Shown here piece after piece: positions 17,101 to 23,630 of a stretch of DNA of 23,630 nt (positions are counted from its first letter, which is position 1; the number at the start of each line of letters is the position of its first letter). Source of the DNA: an uncultured Spongiibacteraceae bacterium. Its GTDB lineage: Bacteria > Pseudomonadota > Gammaproteobacteria > Pseudomonadales > CAMLJR01. A program made the position numbers and the translations under genes. The notes under the pieces are model-generated. The model did not search any database. It saw only the letters and a program-made list of their open reading frames with translations, and was not told the DNA's origin. Location: NCBI GenBank assembly GCA_946480345.1, contig CAMLJR010000025.1, forward strand, positions 1 through 23,630. Reading direction: 5' to 3'.

Positions 17101-18749
17101 AATACATCGCGAAATTGCGTCACTCAACACCAGGCGTGGGGCTGATTTCGCCGCCGCCGCACCACGATATCTATTCGATCGAGGACATGGCGCAGCTGAT
17201 TCATGACCTCAAAAACGCGAACAGAAGCGCGCGCATCAGCGTCAAGCTGGTCGCCGAGATGGGCGTCGGCACCGTGGCCGCAGGCGTGACGAAAGCGAAA
17301 GCCGATCACATCGTTATCGCGGGTCACGATGGTGGCACCGGTGCATCGCCGCTGACATCGATCAAACACGCCGGTCTGCCGTGGGAATTGGGGCTGACCG
17401 AAGCACATCAGACGCTGGTAATGAACAACCTGCGCTCGCGCGTCGTGTTGCAGACCGATGGCCAGCTGAAAACCGGTCGCGACGTTGCGATCGCCGCGCT
17501 GCTCGGTGCCGAAGAGTTCGGTTTTGCGACTGCGCCGCTGGTGACGCTCGGCTGCATCATGATGCGCAAATGCCATCTGAATACCTGCCCGGTCGGCGTC
17601 GCAACGCAAGACCCTGAGCTGCGCAAGAAATTCAAAGGCAAGCCCGAAAGCGTCATCAATTTCTTCTTCCTGCTCGCCGAAGACCTGCGCGAAATCATGG
17701 CGCAACTCGGCTTCCGCACGATCGAGGAAATGGTCGGCCGCTCCGATGTGCTCGAAATGCAGGCCGCAATCGATCATTGGAAAGCGAGCGGTCTCGATCT
17801 GAGCGCGATTCTGACGCCGGCGAAAAAGCCGCATCCGGATGTGATTACGCACCAGGTCATCGCGCAGGATCACGGTCTCGATCTAGCGCTCGACAACGAA
17901 ATCATTCGTCAGGCGCAGCCCGCGATCGACAATGGCAGCAAAGTCAAAATCGATCTGCCGGTGGTCAATATCAATCGCGTCGTCGGCACGATGCTGTCGC
18001 ATGAAATCGCGAAGAAGTGGGGCGCGGATGGTCTGCCGGACGATACGGTACACATCAAACTCAGCGGCTCGGCGGGTCAGAGTCTCGGCGCATTCCTCGC
18101 GCGCGGTGTAACGATCGAAGTCGAAGGCGATTGCAACGACTTCGTCGGCAAGGGTCTCAGCGGCGGTCGTCTGATCGTCTATCCGCCGAAGGTCAGTACC
18201 TTCAAGGCGGAAGAAAATGTGCTGATCGGCAACGTCGTCATGTACGGCGCGACTGGCGGCGAAGCGTTTTTCCGCGGTATCGCGGCTGAGCGTTTCTGCG
18301 TGCGTAATTCCGGCGCGAGCGCGGTCATCGAAGGCATCGGCGATCACGGTTGCGAATACATGACCGGCGGACGCGTCGTCGTGCTCGGTGCTACCGGCCG
18401 CAATTTCGCGGCGGGCATGAGCGGCGGGATTGCGTATGTGCTCGACGAAGCGGGCGATTTCGCGCGCCGTTGCAATAAAGGCATGGTCGATCTGGACAGC
18501 GTCGAAGCCGACGAGGACATCGCCGAGCTGAGAGCGCTGATCGAGAAACACGCGCAGTTCACCGGCTCGACCGTGGCGCAACGCGTGCTCGGGGATTGGA
18601 AAAACTATCTGGCGAAGTTTGTGAAGGTCATGCCGACCGATTACAAACGCGTGCTGCTCGAGCGCAAAGCGAAGGGCAGACAATTGCCGCATTCATTGCT
18701 CGGTGCGGAAGTCAGCGTTGCAATGAAAAATGCCGCTAACGCGGTGTGA
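14124..18749 (+). CDS. gltB: Glutamate synthase (NADPH) large subunit
   Basis: A 1541-residue enzyme. With GltD it converts glutamine plus 2-oxoglutarate to two glutamates in ammonia assimilation. The catalytic Cys27 of the class II amidotransferase domain follows a 26-residue propeptide (KDSCGVGF), as expected for autoprocessing. The amidotransferase domain runs to about residue 420, and the central and FMN-binding synthase domains follow. The 3Fe-4S ligands are Cys1144, Cys1150 and Cys1155 ([12 protein letters not shown]). The C-terminal beta-helix (GXGXG-like, about 1270-1500) is present. GGAGA at 14112-14116, seven bases before the ATG at 14124, fixes the start. An in-frame extension to 13983 exists but does not resemble a GltB N-terminus. 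Confidence 0.97.
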   Translation: MTTTTPVQMSLPLAHGLYDPANEKDSCGVGFVADMKGRPSHSILLEADHALRRMDHRGGCGCETNTGDGCGILTALPDKFFRGIAKSEFGVDLPPKGRYAVGNVFLPAIESEREKCKETINRLIAEQGQKLIGWRDVPVEPGKADVGPTALASMPSIEQLFVAAADGLEGDAFERQLYIIRKLGTRMMRYESDHSQADLFYVCSLSTKVIVYKGMLTPSQLLPFYADLRDETYETHLAMIHSRFSTNTFPSWDRAQPCRFMSHNGEINTRQGNINWMHAREGVVKSELFGAEINKLFPIVEPDCSDSGNFDNVLEFMLMSGRTLQEAMMLMVPEAWQNDEEMSPEKRAFYEYNSTIMEPWDGPASMAFTDGHYIGAVLDRNGLRPSRYYITHDDKVIMASEVGVLEVDPANVKAKGRLQPGKMFLLDFEQGRLIGDAELKETFAKARPYGEWIQKQKVEFADLHTEQEPHGFEPSTLLDRMRTFGYTVETMQFMLLPLVQEARDPVDSMGNDSALACLSDKPRMIYDYFKQLFAQVTNPAIDPIREEIVMSLECYIGPEGNLLEVTEQHAHRLRIPHPILTNEELAALRHIDYKGWKSRVIDITFPKAEGRAGLRKALLRLREEASQAIADGNSLIILSDRAVSADRVPVSALLAAGEVHSHLVRTSERTKIGIVLETGEAREVHHFCMLIGYGVDAINPYLAFESLWQAQRDGLLPGAKYSDDDKIVACYRKAVAKGVLKVMAKMGISTVQSYKGAQIFEAIGIAKEVVDSCFVGTPSRVQGVGFEVLAEEALRRHDLAYSRNANVIPVLPNPGDIQWRANGEKHMWNPKTISALQVATSTNSRDQYKRFAQISDEEATRGCTLRGLMTFKQGVNGGPIPLEEVEPAKEIVKRFCTGAMSFGSISPEAHESLAIAMNRIGGKSNTGEGGEDAKRFLPLPNGDSKRSAIKQVASGRFGVTAHYLANADEIQIKISQGAKPGEGGELPGEKVDEYIAKLRHSTPGVGLISPPPHHDIYSIEDMAQLIHDLKNANRSARISVKLVAEMGVGTVAAGVTKAKADHIVIAGHDGGTGASPLTSIKHAGLPWELGLTEAHQTLVMNNLRSRVVLQTDGQLKTGRDVAIAALLGAEEFGFATAPLVTLGCIMMRKCHLNTCPVGVATQDPELRKKFKGKPESVINFFFLLAEDLREIMAQLGFRTIEEMVGRSDVLEMQAAIDHWKASGLDLSAILTPAKKPHPDVITHQVIAQDHGLDLALDNEIIRQAQPAIDNGSKVKIDLPVVNINRVVGTMLSHEIAKKWGADGLPDDTVHIKLSGSAGQSLGAFLARGVTIEVEGDCNDFVGKGLSGGRLIVYPPKVSTFKAEENVLIGNVVMYGATGGEAFFRGIAAERFCVRNSGASAVIEGIGDHGCEYMTGGRVVVLGATGRNFAAGMSGGIAYVLDEAGDFARRCNKGMVDLDSVEADEDIAELRALIEKHAQFTGSTVAQRVLGDWKNYLAKFVKVMPTDYKRVLLERKAKGRQLPHSLLGAEVSVAMKNAANAV

Positions 18750-18764
18750 CGGCTAGTGCCTGAC

Positions 18765-18794
18765 ATCAACCTGTCTTTTCTGCGACAGGTTGAT
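18765..18794 (+). other. Intercistronic hairpin between gltB and gltD
   Basis: ATCAACCTGTC at 18765-18775 and GACAGGTTGAT at 18784-18794 form a perfect 11-bp stem with an 8-nt loop, 16 bp after the gltB stop. There is no T run after it, so it is more likely an RNA-stability or processing element, or a partial terminator that sets the gltB:gltD ratio, than a full terminator. Confidence 0.7.
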
Positions 18795-18851
18795 TTCGTG
18801 GTTAACGCCGCATGCGGCACATCCTGTGTTTGGAGAGATTGGTAAAGAGTT

Positions 18852-20312
18852 ATGGGTAAACCAACCGGATTTAAAGAATTTACGCGCGAGCCGCAGGCTT
18901 ATCGCGATGTTGCGGTGCGCCTGGTCGATTACGCCGAGCTGTATACGCCGGTCAACAACGACCATCTGCAAACGCAGGCCTCGCGCTGTATGGATTGCGG
19001 TATTCCATTCTGCCAATCCGGCGACGGCTGCCCGGTTTCCAATCTGGTGCCGGAGTGGAACGATCTCGTTTACAACGATCGCTGGCACGACGCACTCGAT
19101 CGCCTGCACAACACCAATAACTTTCCCGAATTCACCGGTCGCGTATGTCCTGCGCCGTGCGAGGGTTCGTGCGTGCTCGGCAATGTCGATAAGCCGGTGA
19201 CGATCAAAAACATCGAATTCGCAATCGCCGATCGCGGTTTTCAGGAAGGCTGGATCAAACCCGAGCCACCGCAAACCCGTACCGGTAAAAAAGTGGCGGT
19301 CGTAGGCTCCGGTCCTGCGGGTCTCGCCGCCGCCGCGCAATTGAACAAAGCCGGTCACACGGTGACCGTTTACGAGCGCGCCGACCGTATTGGCGGCCTG
19401 CTGATGTACGGCATTCCGAACATGAAACTCGGCAAGGATGTCGTACAGCGCCGCATCGATATTCTGAAAGCCGAAGGCGTGCAGTTCGTCACCAATGCCG
19501 ATGTCGGTGGCAGCGGTGCGAATGCAATCGATCCGAAAAAACTGCAGCAGGATAACGATGCCGTACTGCTGACCACTGGCGCGACGAATGGCCGCGATCT
19601 GCCGATCGAAAATCGCCAGCTCAACGGCATCTATCTGGCGATGGATTTCCTGCGCGCGAACACGAAAAGCCTGCTCGATTCGAATCTCGAAGACGGCAAT
19701 TACATTTCCGCGAAAGACAAAAACGTCATCGTGATCGGCGGTGGCGATACCGGTACCGATTGCATTGGCACATCGATTCGCCATGGCGCGAAAAGCGTCG
19801 TTAATTTCGAATTACTGCCGCAGCCGCCGGCAGAGCGCGCGGCCGATAATCCGTGGCCGCTGTGGCCGAAAATTCTGCGCGTCGATTACGGTCACTCGGA
19901 AGCCGAATACAAATTCGGCGCTGATCCGCGCACGTACGGCATTTTGTCTAAGGGTTTCATCGGCGACGAGCAGGGCAATCTGAAAGGCATCAAAACCGTC
20001 AACGTTGAATGGGTCAACGAAGGCGGCAAGATGACAATGAAAGAAATCGCCGGTTCAGAGAAAGTCTGGGAAGCCGATTTGATTCTGCTGTCGATGGGCT
20101 TCCTCGGCCCGGAGCAGTACGTCAATAAAGCGCTGGGTGTCGAAACCGACGCACGTTCGAACTACAACGCCGCATACGACAAATTCAACACCAATGTGCC
20201 GGGCGTATTTGCTGCTGGCGACTGCCGCCGTGGTCAATCGCTGGTGGTGTGGGCGATCGATGAAGGCCGTCGCGCCGCGCGTGAAGTCGATGCTTTCTTG
20301 ATGAGTAAATGA
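18852..20312 (+). CDS. gltD: Glutamate synthase (NADPH) small subunit
   Basis: A 486-residue flavoprotein. It takes electrons from NADPH to FAD and passes them through [4Fe-4S] clusters to GltB. The N-terminal cluster cysteines are Cys46, Cys49, Cys54 and Cys60, with a second set at Cys99, Cys103 and Cys107. The FAD fold is [12 protein letters not shown] at about 150-161, and the NADPH fold is [11 protein letters not shown] at about 294-304. Length is normal for the family. It follows gltB by 102 bp, which includes the hairpin above. The nearest good ribosome-binding element (GGAGAG at 18832-18837) is about 14 bp from the ATG, rather far. A terminator follows. Confidence 0.97.
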   Translation: MGKPTGFKEFTREPQAYRDVAVRLVDYAELYTPVNNDHLQTQASRCMDCGIPFCQSGDGCPVSNLVPEWNDLVYNDRWHDALDRLHNTNNFPEFTGRVCPAPCEGSCVLGNVDKPVTIKNIEFAIADRGFQEGWIKPEPPQTRTGKKVAVVGSGPAGLAAAAQLNKAGHTVTVYERADRIGGLLMYGIPNMKLGKDVVQRRIDILKAEGVQFVTNADVGGSGANAIDPKKLQQDNDAVLLTTGATNGRDLPIENRQLNGIYLAMDFLRANTKSLLDSNLEDGNYISAKDKNVIVIGGGDTGTDCIGTSIRHGAKSVVNFELLPQPPAERAADNPWPLWPKILRVDYGHSEAEYKFGADPRTYGILSKGFIGDEQGNLKGIKTVNVEWVNEGGKMTMKEIAGSEKVWEADLILLSMGFLGPEQYVNKALGVETDARSNYNAAYDKFNTNVPGVFAAGDCRRGQSLVVWAIDEGRRAAREVDAFLMSK

Positions 20313-20339
20313 AAGTTATCGATGTAATCGACTGACACG

Positions 20340-20367
20340 AAAAAGCCCGGTTTTTACCGGGCTTTTT
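20340..20367. terminator. Bidirectional rho-independent terminator, gltD / chrA
   Basis: AAAAAGCCCGG and CCGGGCTTTTT form a perfect 11-bp stem around the loop TTTTTA, with T-rich DNA after it and A-rich DNA before it. It lies between the convergent gltD and chrA genes and serves both. Confidence 0.94.
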
Positions 20368-20386
20368 TATTGGTTCGTAAATTCAA

Positions 20387-21745
20387 TTAACGCAGTCCCG
20401 CCAGCGTCAGCACCAATCCGATCAACGCACATGCTGCAATAACTTCGATTACACCACGCTTGAAATAAAACAACGCAATCGTTGCGGCGATGGTGATGAT
20501 CGCGGCAATCACATCGAACGCGCCGGATAATCCCTGCGGCCACAGCACGTGATAACCGAAAAAAATCGCAAGATTTAAAATCACGCCGACGACAGCAGCG
20601 GTAATTGCCGTTAGCGGTGCGGTGAAGCGTAATTCGCCGTGCGTCGATTCGACCAATGGGCCACCGGCAAGAATAAAAATAAACGACGGTAAAAACGTAA
20701 AATACGTGACGACACACGCAGCAACCGCGCCGGCCGCAAACAAGTTTTCCGCACCGAATAATGCATGCGTCCAACCGCCGACAAATCCGACGAAAGTCAC
20801 CACCATGATTAGTGGCCCGGGTGTGGTTTCGCCGAGCGCGAGGCCGTCGATCATCTGCGTTGCGGTTAGCCAGGCGTAATGATCGACCGCACCCTGATAC
20901 ACATAGGGTAATACCGCGTATGCGCCGCCAAACGTCAGCAGCGCAGCTTTGCTGAAAAACCAGCCCATCTGCGTCAGCGTGCCGGACCATCCAAATTGCG
21001 CGAACAAAAATGCCATCGGCAATAACCACAGTGCAAGACCGATAAACGCAATGCCGAGCAAGCGCCGTTTGTTGAAGCGTGCGTGTTCCGGTGTCGGCGT
21101 ATCGTCATCGATCAGTGCTGCACCATAATTTTTTTCACTGATCGCATGACCGCCGGCGCGGAATTTATCCGGCGCGATGTGCGAACCGATCCAACCGATG
21201 ACGCCCGCGCCCAGGACGATGAGCGGGAATGGCGTATTCAACGCAAAAATTGCAATGAACGAGGCGGCGGCGATGCACCACAACACCGAATTTTTCAGTG
21301 TCCGCCCGCCGATACGATGCACCGCATGCAATACCAGTGCGGTTACCGCAGGTTTGATGCCGTAAAACAATCCTGCAATTGCCGGCAGCTCGCCAAACGC
21401 CATATAGACGGTGGCGAGTGCGATCAATATCACCAGCGATGGGAGTACGAATAAGCCGCCCGCGATGAGACCGCCCCACGTGCGATGCATCAGCCAGCCG
21501 ATATAGGTTGCGAGCTGCTGCGCTTCCGGCCCCGGCAGCACCATGCAGTAATTCAGCGCGTGCAAATAACGTCGCTCTGAAATCCAGCGTCTGCGCTCGA
21601 CCAGCTCTTCATGCATGATCGCGATTTGTCCGGCAGGGCCGCCAAAGCTGATGAAGCCGAGCTTGAGCCAAAATCGAAATGCCTCGCCGAGGCTAACAGT
21701 CGGCACGATTTGTGGTTCTGCTGTGATGGGCGCTGGGTTTGGCAT
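20387..21745 (-). CDS. chrA: ChrA-family chromate/anion transporter
   Basis: A 452-residue inner-membrane protein with two homologous halves, the long-chain CHR arrangement. The N-terminal half has FGGPAGQIAIMHEELVERRRW and MVLPGPEAQQLATYIGW. The C-terminal half has the matching LTFGGAYAVLPYV and ALGETTPGPLIMVVTFVGF. Characterised members export chromate; many others are uncharacterised anion transporters. The frame stays open upstream to a GTG at 21865, but homology begins near the ATG at 21745, which is chosen. Neither start has a clear ribosome-binding site. No chrB or chrR is present, so a role in chromate resistance is not certain. It is divergent from the DUF421 gene. Confidence 0.9.
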   Translation of the reverse strand: MPNPAPITAEPQIVPTVSLGEAFRFWLKLGFISFGGPAGQIAIMHEELVERRRWISERRYLHALNYCMVLPGPEAQQLATYIGWLMHRTWGGLIAGGLFVLPSLVILIALATVYMAFGELPAIAGLFYGIKPAVTALVLHAVHRIGGRTLKNSVLWCIAAASFIAIFALNTPFPLIVLGAGVIGWIGSHIAPDKFRAGGHAISEKNYGAALIDDDTPTPEHARFNKRRLLGIAFIGLALWLLPMAFLFAQFGWSGTLTQMGWFFSKAALLTFGGAYAVLPYVYQGAVDHYAWLTATQMIDGLALGETTPGPLIMVVTFVGFVGGWTHALFGAENLFAAGAVAACVVTYFTFLPSFIFILAGGPLVESTHGELRFTAPLTAITAAVVGVILNLAIFFGYHVLWPQGLSGAFDVIAAIITIAATIALFYFKRGVIEVIAACALIGLVLTLAGLR

Positions 21746-21825
21746 ATAACGGAGTTCGAGATTAAGGCGCGGACAAGTTAATAGAAAACGGCAACGCGAT
21801 GCCAGCGTCGAGCAAGCCCTATTTT

Positions 21826-21850
21826 GCATAACGATATGACGGCATAACGA
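21826..21850. repeat. Direct repeat in the chrA / DUF421 divergent promoter region
   Basis: GCATAACGA occurs at 21826-21834 and again at 21842-21850, a 16-bp period. A degenerate copy (ATATGACG) lies between, so the stretch reads as three 8-bp units. It lies within the 123-bp divergent gap, just before the DUF421 ribosome-binding site, and could be an operator. Confidence 0.5.
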
Positions 21851-21868
21851 CTGGTCGAGGAGCACAGC

Positions 21869-22378
21869 ATGTTGGATCTATCGGTACCGTGGTGGGAGTT
21901 CATTTTGCGCGGCGTCGTTGTGTACGCATTTCTGTTGGTGTTGTTGCGTCTCAGCGGCAAGCGTCAAGTGGGGGAGCTAGCGCCATTCGATCTGGTGCTG
22001 CTGCTGATTCTGTCGGACGCAGTGCAAAACTCGATGAATGGCGGCGACAATTCATTAATCGGCGGATTGATCAGCGCGGCTACGTTGGTCGGGTTAAATT
22101 TTCTTGTCGCCACTGCCACGTTCTACAGCAAAAAATTCGAGGACATCGTCGAAGGCCGGCCGCAGATTCTGATTCATCACGGCAAAATCGACGAGAAAAT
22201 CGTCGCGCGTGCAAAGCTGACACGTCACGAATTAAATTCGGCGCTGCGTAGCGCAGGCTGCAATAAACTCAGCGAAGTGAAAGTCGCGATTCTGGAAAAC
22301 ACTGGCGCAATCAGCATCGTTAAACACGAGGCGTCCGCAAATCCTTTGGAGGCAAACGATGAAATACTCGATAAATAA
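21869..22378 (+). CDS. DUF421 (YetF-like) membrane protein
   Basis: A 169-residue protein with three membrane helices in the first 85 residues and a small soluble domain after. RLSGKRQVGELAPFDLVLLLILSDAVQNSM is the typical DUF421 core, and EGRPQILIHHGKIDEKIVARAKLTRHELNSALRSAG is the conserved soluble part. The family's function is poorly known. The YetF-type soluble domain faces the cytoplasm in proposed topologies. GAGGAG at 21856-21861 lies seven bases before the ATG. It is followed after 44 bp by the drug-type exporter on the same strand and may be co-transcribed with it. Confidence 0.9.
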   Translation: MLDLSVPWWEFILRGVVVYAFLLVLLRLSGKRQVGELAPFDLVLLLILSDAVQNSMNGGDNSLIGGLISAATLVGLNFLVATATFYSKKFEDIVEGRPQILIHHGKIDEKIVARAKLTRHELNSALRSAGCNKLSEVKVAILENTGAISIVKHEASANPLEANDEILDK

Positions 22379-22422
22379 TCTGCGTACACACCACACATCC
22401 AGTCTCGACTAAGATCTGGTAA

Positions 22423-23630
22423 ATGGACCAGCTGTCCCCAGGCACCGCCCCCTCCGCTGATGTCGCCATCGTCAAACGCTATCTGCCATGGGTGGTTGCC
22501 ACCGCGCTGTTCATGGAGCAGCTCGATTCGACCATTCTGAATACTGCCGTGCCTTCCATGGCGGCGAGTTTGCACGTCACGCCGCTCAGTCTGAAAGCCG
22601 TAATTACCAGCTATATCGTGAGTCTCGCAGTATGCATTCCGATCAGTGGTTGGATGGCGGATCGCTTCGGCACACGCCGCATATTTTCTATTGCGATAAC
22701 CATCTTCATCGTTTCATCGGTGTTATGTGGATTGGCGGTGAACGCGCCGATGATGGTGGCCGCACGCATTTTTCAAGGCATCGGCGCAGCGATGATGATG
22801 CCGGTGGGGCGCCTGACCATTGTGCGCACATTTCCAAAACACGAACTGCTCGCAGCAATGAACTTCGTGATTATTCCTGCGCTGATTGGACCCCTGCTGG
22901 GGCCGACGATCGGCGGATTGATTGTGCATTGGTTGTCGTGGCGCGAGATTTTTTTCGTCAATGTGCCGGTTGGATTAGCCGCGCTATGGTTTGCCCATCG
23001 CTATATGCCCGACTATCGCAGTGCGCAAAAACGCGAATTCGACGTAGTGGGTTTCGTATTGTTCGGCAGCGGCGCGGCATTGCTTTCGTGGTTGCTCGAA
23101 GTATTCGGCGAGCATCGTCTGGACCCGACATCGACCGGCGTATTGTTCCTGCTTGCATTGAGCTTGCTTGGCGCTTATGTGTGGCATGCGTCGCATCAAG
23201 CGTTTCCGCTGTTACGGTTGGCGCTATTTAAAATTCGTACATTTCGCATAGCGGTAGGCGGTGGTTTTATCACGCGGCTCGGAATCGGCGGTATGCCGTT
23301 TTTACTACCGCTGCTCTATCAGGTGGGGCTCGGTCTGCCCGCGTGGCAATCGGGTTTGCTGATGATGCCGACCGCGTTGGGTGCGATCGGTATGAAGCTG
23401 ATGGCTACCTATATTCTGAAGCGCTTCGGTTATCGGCGCGTATTGATGATTAACACCGTCGCAATCGGATTGATGATTGCCTCGTTCGCGTTAATCACCA
23501 AAACAACACCGCTGCTCGTGATTGTTGTGCTGGCGCTGCTGCTGGGGCTTTTTAATTCGCTGCAATTTACCAGTATGAATTCGATGGCGTATGCGGATAT
23601 CGATGAAAAAAACATGAGCATGGCGAGCAC
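22423..23630 (+). CDS. DHA2-family (EmrB/QacA-type) MFS drug exporter, 3' end outside window
   Basis: The frame opens at ATG 22423 and stays open to the window end, 402 complete codons. The first helix ends in ALFMEQLDSTILNTAVPSMA, the typical DHA2 opening (LDxTIVNVALP). Motif A is GWMADRFGTRRIF, and the segment RIFQGIGAAMMMPVGR is motif B. IPALIGPLLGPTIGG is the motif C region, and WREIFFVNVPVG follows. These are proton-driven multidrug or toxic-compound exporters with fourteen helices; roughly eleven lie within the window. No ribosome-binding site is obvious before the ATG. No membrane fusion partner (EmrA-like) is visible before it, but one could follow. Confidence 0.92.
   Translation, partial: MDQLSPGTAPSADVAIVKRYLPWVVATALFMEQLDSTILNTAVPSMAASLHVTPLSLKAVITSYIVSLAVCIPISGWMADRFGTRRIFSIAITIFIVSSVLCGLAVNAPMMVAARIFQGIGAAMMMPVGRLTIVRTFPKHELLAAMNFVIIPALIGPLLGPTIGGLIVHWLSWREIFFVNVPVGLAALWFAHRYMPDYRSAQKREFDVVGFVLFGSGAALLSWLLEVFGEHRLDPTSTGVLFLLALSLLGAYVWHASHQAFPLLRLALFKIRTFRIAVGGGFITRLGIGGMPFLLPLLYQVGLGLPAWQSGLLMMPTALGAIGMKLMATYILKRFGYRRVLMINTVAIGLMIASFALITKTTPLLVIVVLALLLGLFNSLQFTSMNSMAYADIDEKNMSMAS

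Noticed and set aside
22488..23231. 247-codon plus-strand frame near the window end
   Set aside because: It is a different frame over the DHA2 exporter, which reads continuously from 22423 with clear family motifs. The shadow product looks random.
1..23630. Defence system, prophage, integron or CRISPR array
   Set aside because: Nearly all genes are recognisable metabolic, respiratory or transport genes. I found no integrase, transposase, phage gene, regular repeat-spacer array or nuclease/helicase gene.

Overview
The window is ordinary, dense chromosomal DNA of a moderately GC-rich Gram-negative bacterium. A cytochrome bo-type quinol oxidase operon, a RegB/RegA (RoxS/RoxR) two-component pair, a phasin, a BepA-type periplasmic protease and GltB/GltD point to Proteobacteria. 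A gamma- or betaproteobacterium fits best, but the class is an inference from gene content. I see no rRNA, tRNA, CRISPR array, insertion sequence, prophage or recognisable defence system.

Layout. Bases 1-201 (-) hold the start of a TusA-family sulfurtransferase, divergent from a BepA-like M48 metalloprotease (390-1847, +). From 8711 down to 1862 on the minus strand lies one long respiratory cluster, cyoA-cyoB-cyoC-cyoD-surf1-regB-regA. It encodes a four-subunit quinol oxidase, an assembly factor and a redox-sensing kinase/regulator pair. Divergent from cyoA is an unusual MHS-type MFS transporter (8937-10250, +). It converges on nadA (quinolinate synthase, 10330-11385, -) across a shared bidirectional terminator.

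A 446-bp gap with a good -10 box and several inverted repeats precedes a phasin (11832-12227) and a small unrecognised protein (12308-12724). The latter overlaps, tail to tail, a hexose-6-phosphate mutarotase gene (12721-13695, -). A 428-bp hairpin-rich leader then precedes gltB (14124-18749) and gltD (18852-20312), the two glutamate synthase subunits, which end at a strong bidirectional terminator. The last part holds chrA (20387-21745, -), a divergent DUF421 membrane protein (21869-22378, +) and a DHA2-family drug-type MFS exporter (22423 onward, +) cut by the window end.

How the parts work together. The cyo cluster couples ubiquinol oxidation to oxygen reduction, and RegB/RegA very probably regulates it according to quinone/redox state. 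SURF1 replaces the cyoE often found at this position, which raises the question of which heme the oxidase uses. The rest is core metabolism (NAD, glutamate, sugar phosphate), carbon storage (phasin) and membrane transport. The most interesting unexplained signals are the SURF1/RegBA wiring of the oxidase, the His/Met-rich tails in the oxidase cluster, the structured leaders of the phasin and gltB genes, the gltB-gltD intercistronic hairpin, and the unrecognised gene after the phasin.
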